From assembly GCF_000721265.1 (NCBI RefSeq), contig NZ_JOFZ01000010.1, positions 248,001 to 312,000 of the forward strand: a DNA stretch of 64,000 bases, written 5' to 3'. The translations under genes were made by a program, and so were the position numbers. Every line of letters begins with the position of its first letter. Position 1 is the stretch's first letter. The DNA comes from Streptomyces sp. NRRL F-5126. Lineage in GTDB: Bacteria; Actinomycetota; Actinomycetes; Streptomycetales; Streptomycetaceae. Shown one piece after another: positions 20,001 through 27,644 of the stretch. The notes below the pieces were generated by a model. It saw only the letters and a list, made by a program, of their open reading frames with translations. It ran no database searches and had not been told where the DNA came from.

Positions 20001-20531
20001 GAGGTCCTGCGTGGTCTCCACGAGCAGCGCGTCGGCGCCGCCCGCGATCATGCCCTCCGCGTTCTGCTGGTAGGCGTCGCGGATCGTCGTGTAGGCGACG
20101 TGGCCGAGGGTGGGCAGCTTGGTGCCCGGGCCCATGGAGCCGAGCACCCAGCGCTGCTGCCCGGTGGAGGCGGTGAACTCGTCGGCGACCTCACGGGCGA
20201 TGCGCACGCCGGCCTCGGACAGCTCGTGCACGCGGTCGGCGATGTCGTACTCGCCGAGGGCGGCGTAGTTGGCGCCGAAGGTGTTGGTCTCGACGCAGTC
20301 GACTCCGACCGCGAAGTACTCCTGGTGCACGGACCTGACGATGTCGGGGCGCGTGACGTTGAGGATCTCGTTGCACCCTTCGAGGTCCTGGAAGTCCGCG
20401 AGGGTGGGGTCCTGGGCCTGGAGCATGGTCCCCATGGCTCCGTCCCCCACCACCACCCGGGTGGCGAAGGCTTCGCGGAGCGCCGCGACGCGCGTCCTGC
20501 TGTCGGTGGAAGGGGTCGGCGACGAGGCCAT
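17016..20531 (-). CDS. metH: Cobalamin-dependent methionine synthase
   Basis: MetH transfers a methyl group from 5-methyl-THF through cobalamin to homocysteine. The 1171-residue protein has the full four-module order. The homocysteine domain (about 1-315) has zinc ligands in GGCCGTTPEH. A pterin-binding domain covers about 330-620. The B12 cap and Rossmann domain contain DVHDIGKN near 747, where the His replaces the lower cobalt ligand. The C-terminal AdoMet reactivation domain is about 870-1171. The ATG at 20531 follows GGGAG; the longer reading upstream overlaps the gylR promoter. It is divergent from gylR. I see no recognisable cobalamin riboswitch in the 199-bp gap. Confidence 0.97.
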   Translation of the reverse strand: MASSPTPSTDSRTRVAALREAFATRVVVGDGAMGTMLQAQDPTLADFQDLEGCNEILNVTRPDIVRSVHQEYFAVGVDCVETNTFGANYAALGEYDIADRVHELSEAGVRIAREVADEFTASTGQQRWVLGSMGPGTKLPTLGHVAYTTIRDAYQQNAEGMIAGGADALLVETTQDLLQTKAAVLGARRALEATGADLPVICSVTVETTGTMLLGSEIGAALTALEPLGIDMIGLNCATGPAEMSEHLRYLARHSRIPLSCMPNAGLPVLGKDGAHYPLQPGELADAQETFVAEYGLSLVGGCCGTTPEHLRQVVERVRGGERTEREPRPEPGAASLYQAVPFRQDTAYLAIGERTNANGSKKFREAMLEGRWDDCVEVARDQIREGAHMLDLCVDYVGRDGAADMAELAGRFATASTLPIVLDSTEIDVLRAGLEKLGGRAVINSVNYEDGVGPESRFARVTALAKEHGAALIALTIDEEGQARTAEHKVAIAERLIDDLTGNWGINESDILIDCLTFTICTGQEESRGDGLATIEAIRELKRRHPDVQTTLGLSNISFGLNPAARIVLNSVFLDECVKAGLDSAIVHAAKILPIARLDEEQVQTALDLIHDRRAEGYDPLQKLMALFEGATAKSLRAGKTEELLALPLGERLEHRIIDGEKNGLEADLEEALQERSALDIVNETLLNGMKVVGELFGSGQMQLPFVLQSAEVMKTAVAYLEPHMEKSEDGGGKGTIVLATVRGDVHDIGKNLVDIILSNNGYDVVNLGIKQPVSAILEAATEHKADVIGMSGLLVKSTVIMKENLEELNQRRLAADYPVILGGAALTRAYVEQDLHEIYEGEVRYARDAFEGLRLMDALIAVKRGVPGAVLPELKQRRVKSTATAAVLDQPEEKVSRSDVAVDNPVPTPPFWGTRVVKGIQLKEYASWLDEGALFKGQWGLKESRSGGGPSYQELVETEGRPNLRGWLDRMHTENLLEAAVVHGYFPCVSKGDDLILLNDDGSERTRFTFPRQRRGRHLCLADFFRPEESGETDVVGLQVVTIGSKIGERTAELFAANAYRDYLELHGLSVQLAEALAEYWHARVRSELGFSGEDPSDVEDMFALKYRGARFSLGYGACPDLEDRAKIAELLQPERIGVHLSEGFQLHPEQSTDAIVIHHPEAKYFNAR

Positions 20532-20697
20532 GGATTCACTCCCGTAGATGCGACGGCTGTCGGCTTTGCCCCCGAGCGGTACGCGGGGCACCCGGCCAGC
20601 GTAGCCGGGGACGCGCGATGGCGGGCGGGGCGTCCACGGCGTGGGCGCGGCGGCAGGCGGAGGCCCAGGCGACGAAGTCGGCATGGACCGATAGTGT

Positions 20698-20710
20698 TCA
20701 GCATTGTCGA
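20698..20710. promoter_or_regulatory. Candidate GylR operator upstream of gylR
   Basis: TCAGCATTGTCGA is an imperfect inverted repeat. It shares the ten bases CATTGTCGAA (20702-20711) with the glpF upstream site at 21619-21632. It lies 20 bp before the gylR start, which fits autoregulation. Confidence 0.6.
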
Positions 20711-20730
20711 ATAAGGAACGGGGTCCGCAG

Positions 20731-21528
20731 ATGGCGAAGAACATCCAGTCGCTCGAGCGGGCCGCGGCGATGCTGCGGCTGCTGGCGGGCGGGGAGCGCA
20801 GGCTCGGCCTGTCCGACATCGCATCCTCGCTGGGGCTCGCGAAGGGGACGGCGCACGGCATCCTGCGCACGCTGCAGGCGGAGGGGTTCGTCGAGCAGGA
20901 CGCGCTGTCGGGCCGCTATCAGCTGGGCGCCGAGCTGCTGCGCCTCGGCAACAGCTATCTGGACGTGCACGAGCTGCGCGCGCGTGCCCTGGTGTGGACG
21001 GACGATCTGGCGCGATCCAGCGGCGAGAGCGTCCATCTGGGTGTACTGCACCAGGGTGGTGTTCTGGTCGTGCACCACGTCTTCCGGCCGGACGACAGCC
21101 GCCAGGTCCTGGAGGTGGGTGCCATGCAGCCGCTGTACTCCACGGCGCTCGGGAAGGTGCTCTGCGCCTTCGACCCGGTGGCCCACAGCGACGCGCTGGA
21201 GGCGGAGCGGCGTCCGCTGACGCCGCGCACCGTCACCCTGCCCGAGCGGTTCGAGGCGGAGCTGTCGGCCGTGCGGGACAAGGGCTGGGCCTCGGACATC
21301 GAGGAGACGTGGCAGGGTGTGGCGGCCGTGGCCGCGCCTATCCGGGACCGGCACGGCATGGCGGTCGGCGCCATCGCGGCGACCGGCGCGACGGAGCGGA
21401 TCTGCGACGCGCAGGGCGGCGCGGAGCGCGGCGACGGCGGCCCCGGCCGGATCCGCACGGACCTCGTGGCTGCGGTGCGCGACTGCGCCCGTGCGGTGTC
21501 GCGCGACATCGGCAACGGGCGGTTTTGA
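20731..21528 (+). CDS. gylR: IclR-family glycerol operon regulator GylR
   Basis: The repressor of the Streptomyces glycerol genes, 265 aa. The N-terminal winged helix (about 1-70) reads SLERAAAMLRLL and LGLAKGTAHGILRTLQ. The IclR effector domain follows (about 85-255) with LHSTALGK-type and WASDIEETWQGVAAVAAPI segments. It is thought to respond to glycerol-3-phosphate. The MAKNIQSLERAAAML start agrees with the known GylR N-terminus as I remember it. It lies directly upstream of glpFKD on the same strand and is divergent from metH. Shared operator-like sequences lie before gylR and before glpF. Confidence 0.95.
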   Translation: MAKNIQSLERAAAMLRLLAGGERRLGLSDIASSLGLAKGTAHGILRTLQAEGFVEQDALSGRYQLGAELLRLGNSYLDVHELRARALVWTDDLARSSGESVHLGVLHQGGVLVVHHVFRPDDSRQVLEVGAMQPLYSTALGKVLCAFDPVAHSDALEAERRPLTPRTVTLPERFEAELSAVRDKGWASDIEETWQGVAAVAAPIRDRHGMAVGAIAATGATERICDAQGGAERGDGGPGRIRTDLVAAVRDCARAVSRDIGNGRF

Positions 21529-21544
21529 TCCGCATAGCGGATCA
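21526..21544 (+). terminator. Hairpin at the gylR stop codon
   Basis: TGATCCGC-ATA-GCGGATCA is a perfect 8-bp stem that includes the gylR TGA. It may limit read-through from gylR into glpF or protect the 3' end. Confidence 0.5.
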
Positions 21545-21587
21545 TCGGAAGAGCGTGAGGTTCCGGCCACGGAACCCTTGACGACTA

Positions 21588-21616
21588 TTGCTGACCGGAC
21601 GAGACTGCCGTATATC
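21588..21616 (+). promoter_or_regulatory. glpFKD promoter
   Basis: TTGCTG, a 17-bp spacer and TATATC resemble a sigma-70-type promoter. Transcription would start near 21623, inside the candidate GylR operator, which suits simple repression. The leader to the glpF GTG would be about 128 nt. Confidence 0.6.
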
Positions 21617-21618
21617 GG

Positions 21619-21631
21619 TCGACATTGTCGA
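21619..21631. promoter_or_regulatory. Candidate GylR operator upstream of glpF
   Basis: TCGACA-T-TGTCGA is a perfect palindrome just downstream of the -10 box. It shares CATTGTCGAA with the site before gylR. Confidence 0.65.
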
Positions 21632-21750
21632 ACACCGTCTCCATCGGAGCCCGTGACGGTGCGGCATGGCGACCGGCAGCAAGTGCCCTGCATGAGGGCG
21701 CGGACCGCCGGAGATCCGGAGATCCGCCTTTCAGGACAAAGGAGTCTCGG

Positions 21751-22542
21751 GTGTCCAATCTCGACATATTCGTGGGCGAGACCAGCGGTACCGCCATGCT
21801 GATCCTGCTCGGCGGCGGCGTCGTGGCCGGCGTCGTGCTCAAGCGGTCGAAGGCGTTCAACGCGGGCTGGGTAGCCATCGCCCTCGGCTGGGGCTTCGCC
21901 GTCATGGTCGGCGCCTACCTCTCCGCACCGAAGTCCGCCGCGTCGCTGAATCCGGCGGTGACGCTGGGCCTGGCCATCCAGGGCGGGATCAAGTGGAGCG
22001 ACGTGCCGCTCTACATCGGTTCCGAGATCCTGGGAGCGATGATCGGCGCCTTCCTGGTCTGGGTGGCCTACCTGGGGCAGTTCTCCACGTTCCTCACCGA
22101 TCCCCAGGTGCTCGCGCAGCAGCCGGCCGAGGAGGGGCTCGTCGACCAGAAGAGCGCGCCGAGCGCCGGCCCGGTGCTCGGCGTCTTCTCCACGGGCCCC
22201 GAGGTCCGCAACTACTGGCAGAACCTGCTGACCGAGATCATCGCCACGTTCGTGCTGGTCATCGCCATCCTCACGCAAGGCCTCAACCAGAACGGCGACG
22301 GTCTCGGCCCGATCGGCATCCTGATCACGTCCTTCGTCGTGGTGGCGATCGGCCTCTCGCTCGGCGGGCCGACCGGTTACGCCATCAACCCGGCCCGCGA
22401 CCTCGGCCCCCGCATCGTGCACGCCCTCCTGCCGCTGCCGAACAAGGGCGGCTCGGACTGGAGCTACGCGTGGGTACCCGTACTCGGCCCCTTGGCAGGT
22501 GCGGCGCTCGCAGGCGGTTTCTACCAGCTCGCCTTCGCGTGA
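21751..22542 (+). CDS. glpF: Glycerol uptake facilitator (aquaglyceroporin)
   Basis: A six-helix MIP channel of 263 aa that lets glycerol enter by diffusion. It has both pore half-helix motifs, SLNPAVT and INPARD. The Asp after the second NPAR is typical of glycerol-permeable members. The GTG at 21751 follows AAAGGAG by 7 nt; an upstream reading from 21625 lacks a ribosome binding site and overlaps the operator. It is first in the glpF-glpK-glpD operon, 63 bp before glpK. Confidence 0.95.
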   Translation: MSNLDIFVGETSGTAMLILLGGGVVAGVVLKRSKAFNAGWVAIALGWGFAVMVGAYLSAPKSAASLNPAVTLGLAIQGGIKWSDVPLYIGSEILGAMIGAFLVWVAYLGQFSTFLTDPQVLAQQPAEEGLVDQKSAPSAGPVLGVFSTGPEVRNYWQNLLTEIIATFVLVIAILTQGLNQNGDGLGPIGILITSFVVVAIGLSLGGPTGYAINPARDLGPRIVHALLPLPNKGGSDWSYAWVPVLGPLAGAALAGGFYQLAFA

Positions 22543-22605
22543 GCCGCATCGTCCCCCATCCCCCGACCCCACTTCACCTTCTCCGACGAAGCAGGAGCTG
22601 ACACC

Positions 22606-24150
22606 GTGAGTGACAACACAGGGACTTCCTCCCACGGCACGGGCCCGTTCATCGCGGCCATCGACCAGGGCACGACGTCGAGTCGCTGCATCGTCTTCGA
22701 CCGGGACGGCCGCATCGTGGCCGTGGACCAGAAGGAGCACGAGCAGATCTTCCCCAAGCCGGGCTGGGTGGAGCACAACGCGGCCGAGATCTGGACCAAC
22801 GTCCAGGAGGTCGTGGCGGGCGCCATCGAGAAGGCCGGCATCACGCGGGACGACGTCAAGGCGATCGGCATCACCAACCAGCGCGAGACGACGCTGCTGT
22901 GGGACAAGAACACCGGCGAGCCGGTGCACAACGCCATCGTCTGGCAGGACACCCGCACCGACGCGCTCACCCGCGAGCTGGGCCGCAACGTGGGCGCCGA
23001 CCGCTGGCGCCGGGAGACCGGCCTGCCGCTGTCCACCTACTTCGCCGGCCCCAAGGCGCGCTGGCTGCTGGACAACGTGGAGGGGCTGCGCGAGCGCGCC
23101 GAGCGCGGCGACATCCTCTTCGGCACGATGGACACCTGGACCATCTGGAACCTGACCGGCGGCACGAACGGCGGCGCGCACGTCACCGACGTCACCAACG
23201 CCTCCCGCACGATGCTCATGAACCTGCACACCATGGAGTGGGACGAGCGGATCTGCGAGTCCATGGGCGTGCCGTCCGTGATGCTCCCGGAGATCAGGTC
23301 GTCGGCCGAGGTGTACGGGACCGCGAAGGGCGGCGCCCTGGACGGCGTACCCGTCGCGTCGGCGCTCGGCGACCAGCAGGCGGCGCTGTTCGGCCAGTGC
23401 TGCTTCACCGAGGGCGACGCCAAGTCGACCTACGGCACCGGCACGTTCATGCTGATGAACACCGCGGGCAAGCCGGTCAACTCCTACAACGGCCTGCTCA
23501 CCACGGTCGGCTACCGCATCGGCGACGAGCCGGTGGTGTACGCGCTGGAGGGCTCCATCGCCGTCACCGGCGCGCTGGTGCAGTGGATGCGCGACCAGAT
23601 GGGCCTGATCAAGACGGCCCCGGAGATCGAGACGCTGGCCTCGTCGGTCGAGGACAACGGCGGCGCCTACTTCGTGCCCGCGTTCTCCGGCCTGTTCGCG
23701 CCGCACTGGGCGCCGGACGCCCGCGGCGTGATCGCCGGGCTCACCGGCTACGTCACGAAGGCGCACATCGCCAGGGCCGTCCTGGAGGCCACCGCCTGGC
23801 AGACGCGCGAGATCAGCGACGCCATGACCAAGGACTCGGGTGTCGAGCTGACCACGCTGAAGGTCGACGGCGGCATGACGGCCAACAACCTGCTGATGCA
23901 GACGCTCGCGGACGTGCTGGACTCGCCCGTCGTGCGGCCGCTGGTCGCCGAGACCACCGCGCTCGGCGCCGCCTACGCGGCCGGTCTCGCGGTCGGCTTC
24001 TGGCCGGACACCGAGGCGTTGCGCGCCAACTGGCGCAGGGCCGCGGAGTGGACACCGCAGATGGAGTCCGGCATCCGCGACCGCGAGTACAAGAACTGGC
24101 TCAAGGCCGTCGAGCGGACCAAGGGCTGGCTCGACGAGGACGGCAGCTGA
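22606..24150 (+). CDS. glpK: Glycerol kinase
   Basis: A FGGY-family kinase of 514 aa that phosphorylates glycerol to sn-glycerol-3-phosphate with ATP. It has the ATP-site motif DQGTTSSR near residue 22, the glycerol-binding NQRET and WQDTR segments, and the C-terminal FGGY signature region with [15 protein letters not shown] 22606 follows GCAGGAG. It traps the glycerol brought in by GlpF and its product is used by GlpD, encoded next. Confidence 0.97.
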   Translation: MSDNTGTSSHGTGPFIAAIDQGTTSSRCIVFDRDGRIVAVDQKEHEQIFPKPGWVEHNAAEIWTNVQEVVAGAIEKAGITRDDVKAIGITNQRETTLLWDKNTGEPVHNAIVWQDTRTDALTRELGRNVGADRWRRETGLPLSTYFAGPKARWLLDNVEGLRERAERGDILFGTMDTWTIWNLTGGTNGGAHVTDVTNASRTMLMNLHTMEWDERICESMGVPSVMLPEIRSSAEVYGTAKGGALDGVPVASALGDQQAALFGQCCFTEGDAKSTYGTGTFMLMNTAGKPVNSYNGLLTTVGYRIGDEPVVYALEGSIAVTGALVQWMRDQMGLIKTAPEIETLASSVEDNGGAYFVPAFSGLFAPHWAPDARGVIAGLTGYVTKAHIARAVLEATAWQTREISDAMTKDSGVELTTLKVDGGMTANNLLMQTLADVLDSPVVRPLVAETTALGAAYAAGLAVGFWPDTEALRANWRRAAEWTPQMESGIRDREYKNWLKAVERTKGWLDEDGS

Positions 24151-24240
24151 CCCGGCGGCCGCGACACCCGGCCGCCGGCACCCCGGCGGCCGACTGAGCA
24201 ACGAAGCCACAGCCGGTAGGCGGCTGATGAGGAGTACGCC

Positions 24241-25854
24241 ATGAACACCACCCTGAGCAGCGCCCCGGCACTCGGGACGCACCTGGCCATCGGGTCCCTG
24301 CCGACCCGGGCCGAGATCCGTGACCAGATGGACCGCGCGTCCTACGACCTGCTGGTGATCGGCGGCGGCATCCTGGGCATCTCCACCGCCTGGCACGCCT
24401 CGCAGTCGGGGCTCAGGGTGGCGCTGGTGGACAGCGGCGACTTCGCCGGGGCCACGTCGTCGGCGTCCTCCAAGCTGCTGCACGGCGGGCTGCGCTACCT
24501 GCAGACCGGCGCGGTGAAGCTGGTGGCGGAGAACCACTTCGAGCGCCGCGCCGTGGCGCAGCAGGTGGCGCCGCACCTGGCCAACCCGCTCACGTTCTAC
24601 CTGCCCGTCTACCGTGGCGGCCCGCACGGCGCGGCCAAGCTGGGCGCCGGCGTCTTCGCCTACTCGGCGCTGTCCGCGTTCGGCGACGGCGTCGGCCACG
24701 TCATCAGCCCGGAGAAGGCCAGGCGTGCGGTTCCCGAGCTGCGCACGGAGGACCTGCGGGCCGTCGCCGTCTACGGGGACGACCAGATGAACGACGCGCG
24801 GATGGCGCTCATGACCGTGCGCGCCGCCGTCGACTCCGGGGCGGTCGTACTCAACCACGCGGAGGTCACCGGGCTCAGGTTCACCGGAGGCCGCGTGACC
24901 GGCGCCGACCTCAAGGACCGCACGGACGGCAGCGAGTTCGGCGTGAACGCGCGGCTGGTACTCAACGCGACCGGGCCCTGGGTCGACCACCTCAGGAAGA
25001 TGGAGGACGCGGGCTCGGCGCCGTCGATCCGGCTGTCCAAGGGCGCGCACCTCGTGATGCGCAGGTCCGCGCCGTGGAACGCGGCGCTCGCCACGCCCAT
25101 CGACAAGTACCGCATCACGTTCGCCCTGCCGTGGGAGGACATGCTCGTGCTCGGCACCACGGACGAGGAGTACGAGGGCGACCCGGCCGACGTGTCCGTC
25201 ACCGAGAAGGACATCCGGCAGATCCTCGACGAGGCGTCGCTGTCCGTGCGGGACCAGCAGCTCTCCCGCGACCTGATCGCGTACTCGTACGCGGGCCTTC
25301 GGGTGCTGCCCGGCGGCCCCGGCGGCACGTCCACCGCCAAGCGGGAGACGGTCGTGACCGAGGGAACGGGCGGCATGCTCTCGGTCGCGGGCGGCAAGTG
25401 GACCACGTTCCGGCACATCGGCCGCACCGTTCTCAAGAAGCTGGAGACGCTGCCGGGACACCCGCTCGGTTCTGACGTCCAGCCCGTCTCGCAGCTGCCC
25501 AAGAAGATGCCGCTGCCCGGCATCGCCAACCCGCAGGCCGTGGCGCACCGGCTGCTGATCGACGAGGGCGTGGCCCAGGGCAGGATCGCGCGCGACACGG
25601 CCAGGCACCTGGCGACCCACTACGGCACGCTCGCGTTCGACATCGCGCGCCTGGCGTACGAGAGCCCGGAGCTCGGCGAGCGCATCCACCCGGACGCCCC
25701 GGAGATCTGGGCCCAGGTGGTCTACGCGCGCGACCACGAGTGGGCGCAGACCGCCGAGGACGTGCTGCGCCGCCGCACCACGCTGACCATCAGGGGCCTC
25801 GACACGGACGACATCAGGGCGAAGGTGGAGGCGACGCTCGCCCGCCGGGGCTGA
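24241..25854 (+). CDS. glpD: Aerobic glycerol-3-phosphate dehydrogenase
   Basis: An FAD enzyme of 537 aa at the membrane that oxidises glycerol-3-phosphate to dihydroxyacetone phosphate and passes electrons to quinone. The FAD dinucleotide motif GGGILGIS is near residue 41. SSKLLHGGLRYLQ is a family signature and the C-terminal part is the DAO-C cap. GAGGAG precedes the ATG by 6 nt. Last gene of the gylR-glpFKD cluster; a large inverted repeat follows 18 bp after its stop. Confidence 0.96.
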   Translation: MNTTLSSAPALGTHLAIGSLPTRAEIRDQMDRASYDLLVIGGGILGISTAWHASQSGLRVALVDSGDFAGATSSASSKLLHGGLRYLQTGAVKLVAENHFERRAVAQQVAPHLANPLTFYLPVYRGGPHGAAKLGAGVFAYSALSAFGDGVGHVISPEKARRAVPELRTEDLRAVAVYGDDQMNDARMALMTVRAAVDSGAVVLNHAEVTGLRFTGGRVTGADLKDRTDGSEFGVNARLVLNATGPWVDHLRKMEDAGSAPSIRLSKGAHLVMRRSAPWNAALATPIDKYRITFALPWEDMLVLGTTDEEYEGDPADVSVTEKDIRQILDEASLSVRDQQLSRDLIAYSYAGLRVLPGGPGGTSTAKRETVVTEGTGGMLSVAGGKWTTFRHIGRTVLKKLETLPGHPLGSDVQPVSQLPKKMPLPGIANPQAVAHRLLIDEGVAQGRIARDTARHLATHYGTLAFDIARLAYESPELGERIHPDAPEIWAQVVYARDHEWAQTAEDVLRRRTTLTIRGLDTDDIRAKVEATLARRG

Positions 25855-25872
25855 CGACCTGGTGCGACACCG

Positions 25873-25920
25873 CGTATCCGCCCCCGCCGGGCAGGCCCGG
25901 CGCATAATGGGGCGGATACG
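25873..25920. repeat. Compound inverted repeat between glpD and the GntR gene
   Basis: An outer perfect 12-bp repeat (CGTATCCGCCCC at 25873-25884 with its complement at 25909-25920) encloses an inner perfect 8-bp hairpin (25885-25902). The only unpaired bases are the 2-nt loop and CATAAT at 25903-25908, which also looks like a -10 box. It can act as the glpD terminator and as the promoter region of the GntR gene. Confidence 0.75.
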
Positions 25921-25927
25921 TCGGATG
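25919..25927. promoter_or_regulatory. Candidate operator of the GntR regulator at its own gene
   Basis: CGTCGGATG matches 8 of 9 bases of CATCGGATG in the promoter of the fuconate dehydratase operon at 31624-31632. It lies 10 bp after CATAAT, near the expected transcription start, and 15 bp before the GTG. Confidence 0.45.
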
Positions 25928-25941
25928 TCTGGAGGTCGCGC

Positions 25942-26613
25942 GTGGCTGTCACCGACGAGGCGATAGAGAAGATCAAGGAAATGATCGTCTCCGGTGCGCT
26001 GCGCCCGGGTGACCGCCTGCCGAAGGAGAGCGAACTGGCGGCCGGGCTCGGCCTGTCGAGGAACTCCCTGCGGGAGGCGGTGCGCGCGCTCGCCCTGATG
26101 CGCATCCTCGACGTGCGGCAGGGCGACGGCACGTACGTCACCAGCCTGGACCCCCAGCTCCTGCTCGAGGCCCTCAGCTTCGTGGTGGACTTCCACCGCG
26201 ACGACACGGTCCTGGAGTTCCTGGCGGTGCGCCGCATCCTGGAGCCGGCCGCCACGGCGATGGCGAGCGCGCGGATCACCGAGCAGGAGCTCGCGGTGCT
26301 CGACCGCGGGCTCGGCGCGCTGGGCGCCGAGCCTTCGGTCGAGGAACTGGTCGCCTCCGACCTGGACTTCCATCGCGGCATCGTGCAGGCGTCCGGCAAC
26401 TCCGTGCTCCACTCGCTCCTCGACGGCCTCTCGGGCCCGACGACCCGGGCGCGGATATGGCGCGGCCTGACCCAGCAGGACGCCGTCAGCCGCACCCTGC
26501 ACGAGCACCGGGCGATCCTCGCCGCGCTGCGCGACCGGGACGCGGAGGCGGCCAGGTCGTGGGCGACGGTGCACATCGCGAGCGTGGAGATGTGGCTGCG
26601 CTCGACGCTGTGA
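25942..26613 (+). CDS. GntR-family (FadR/FCD) transcriptional regulator
   Basis: A regulator of 223 aa. The N-terminal winged helix (about 1-70) reads LRPGDRLPKESELAAGLGLSRNSLREAVRAL. The C-terminal all-helical FCD domain (about 85-215) carries the metal- and ligand-site residues in the DLDFHRGIV region and later His residues. FCD members commonly sense sugar acids and other carboxylates. GTG 25942 follows GGAGGT. It converges on the ABC transporter-fuconate dehydratase operon, with only 5 bp between the stops, and shares an operator-like sequence with that operon's promoter. It is therefore probably its regulator. Confidence 0.9.
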   Translation: MAVTDEAIEKIKEMIVSGALRPGDRLPKESELAAGLGLSRNSLREAVRALALMRILDVRQGDGTYVTSLDPQLLLEALSFVVDFHRDDTVLEFLAVRRILEPAATAMASARITEQELAVLDRGLGALGAEPSVEELVASDLDFHRGIVQASGNSVLHSLLDGLSGPTTRARIWRGLTQQDAVSRTLHEHRAILAALRDRDAEAARSWATVHIASVEMWLRSTL

Positions 26614-26618
26614 CGCGC

Positions 26619-27644
26619 TCAGTCCTGCTTCTCGCCGCTCGCGAAGCGCGAGACGATCAGCGCGACGATGATGATCGCGCCGTTGAGGAACTGGTCCCAC
26701 TCCGGCGGGACACCGGCGAGCGTCATCACGTTCACCACGAGCTGGAGCGTCAGCACACCCGTCAGCGCCCCGAAGACGGTGCCCCGCCCGCCCTTGAGGC
26801 TCACGCCGCCGATGACCGCCGCCGCGAACACGTTGAAGATCCAGCCGTTGCCCTGGTCGGCCGCGACCGAACCGTAGTGGCCCGTGTAGAGGATCCCCGC
26901 GAACGCCGCGAGCAGGCTCGCCACGCCGAGCACGATCCAGGTGACTCGGTCGACCCTGATGCCGGCCGCACGCGCGGCCTCCGGGTTGCCGCCGATCGCG
27001 TACAGGGAGCGCCCGTGCCGGAACCAGGCCAGCACCACACCGCCGGCGGCGAACAGCACCAGGCACAGCCACACGGCGGCCGGCAGGCCGATCCACTCCG
27101 TCCTGCCCAGGTAGCGGAAGGACTCGGGCACGTCGGAGATCGACTTGCCGCCCGTGATGCCGATCTGCAGGCCGCGCAGCATGGTGAGCATGCCGAGTGT
27201 GGCGATGAACCCGTTGACGCGCAGCCTGAGGATCAGGAACGCGTTGAACGCGCCGATCGCCAGGCCCACCAGCAGGTCGAACGGTATCGCCGTCCAGGTC
27301 GGCAGCCCCAGGCCGGTGAACCTGCCGCCGTGCGCGGGCAGCACCAGCCACATGGCGACCGCGGGCGCCACGCCGATCGTCGACTCCAGTGACAGGTCCA
27401 TCCGCCCGGCGATCAGGACCAGCGCCTCGCCGAGCACCAGCAGGCTCAGCTCGGAGGCCGACTGGAGCACACCGGTGAGGTTGTCGGCGGTCAGGAACGC
27501 CGGGGAGACGATGAACCCGATCACCATCAGCACGGCGATCACGGGCAGCAGCGAGAAGTCGCTCCACCTGATGAGCCGCAACCTGCCCCGCGGGCCCAGG
27601 CGCTCCGTACGGTCCGCCATCGGCGGACGCATGGTCTCGGTCAT
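26619..27644 (-). CDS. Sugar ABC transporter permease (RbsC type)
   Basis: A membrane protein of 341 aa with about ten hydrophobic segments. It has the BPD_transp_2 family hallmarks GRMDLSLES, GLAIGAFNAFLI and the coupling region GGNPEAARAAGI. It forms the channel for a ribose/fucose-class importer. The ATG at 27644 overlaps the stop of the ATPase gene (ATGA), which indicates translational coupling. Last gene of the operon, with only 5 bp to the convergent GntR gene. Confidence 0.9.
   Translation of the reverse strand: MTETMRPPMADRTERLGPRGRLRLIRWSDFSLLPVIAVLMVIGFIVSPAFLTADNLTGVLQSASELSLLVLGEALVLIAGRMDLSLESTIGVAPAVAMWLVLPAHGGRFTGLGLPTWTAIPFDLLVGLAIGAFNAFLILRLRVNGFIATLGMLTMLRGLQIGITGGKSISDVPESFRYLGRTEWIGLPAAVWLCLVLFAAGGVVLAWFRHGRSLYAIGGNPEAARAAGIRVDRVTWIVLGVASLLAAFAGILYTGHYGSVAADQGNGWIFNVFAAAVIGGVSLKGGRGTVFGALTGVLTLQLVVNVMTLAGVPPEWDQFLNGAIIIVALIVSRFASGEKQD

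Noticed and set aside
20532..20730. Cobalamin or SAH riboswitch before metH
   Set aside because: I could not recognise a B12-box or other conserved core in the gap, so it is not called.
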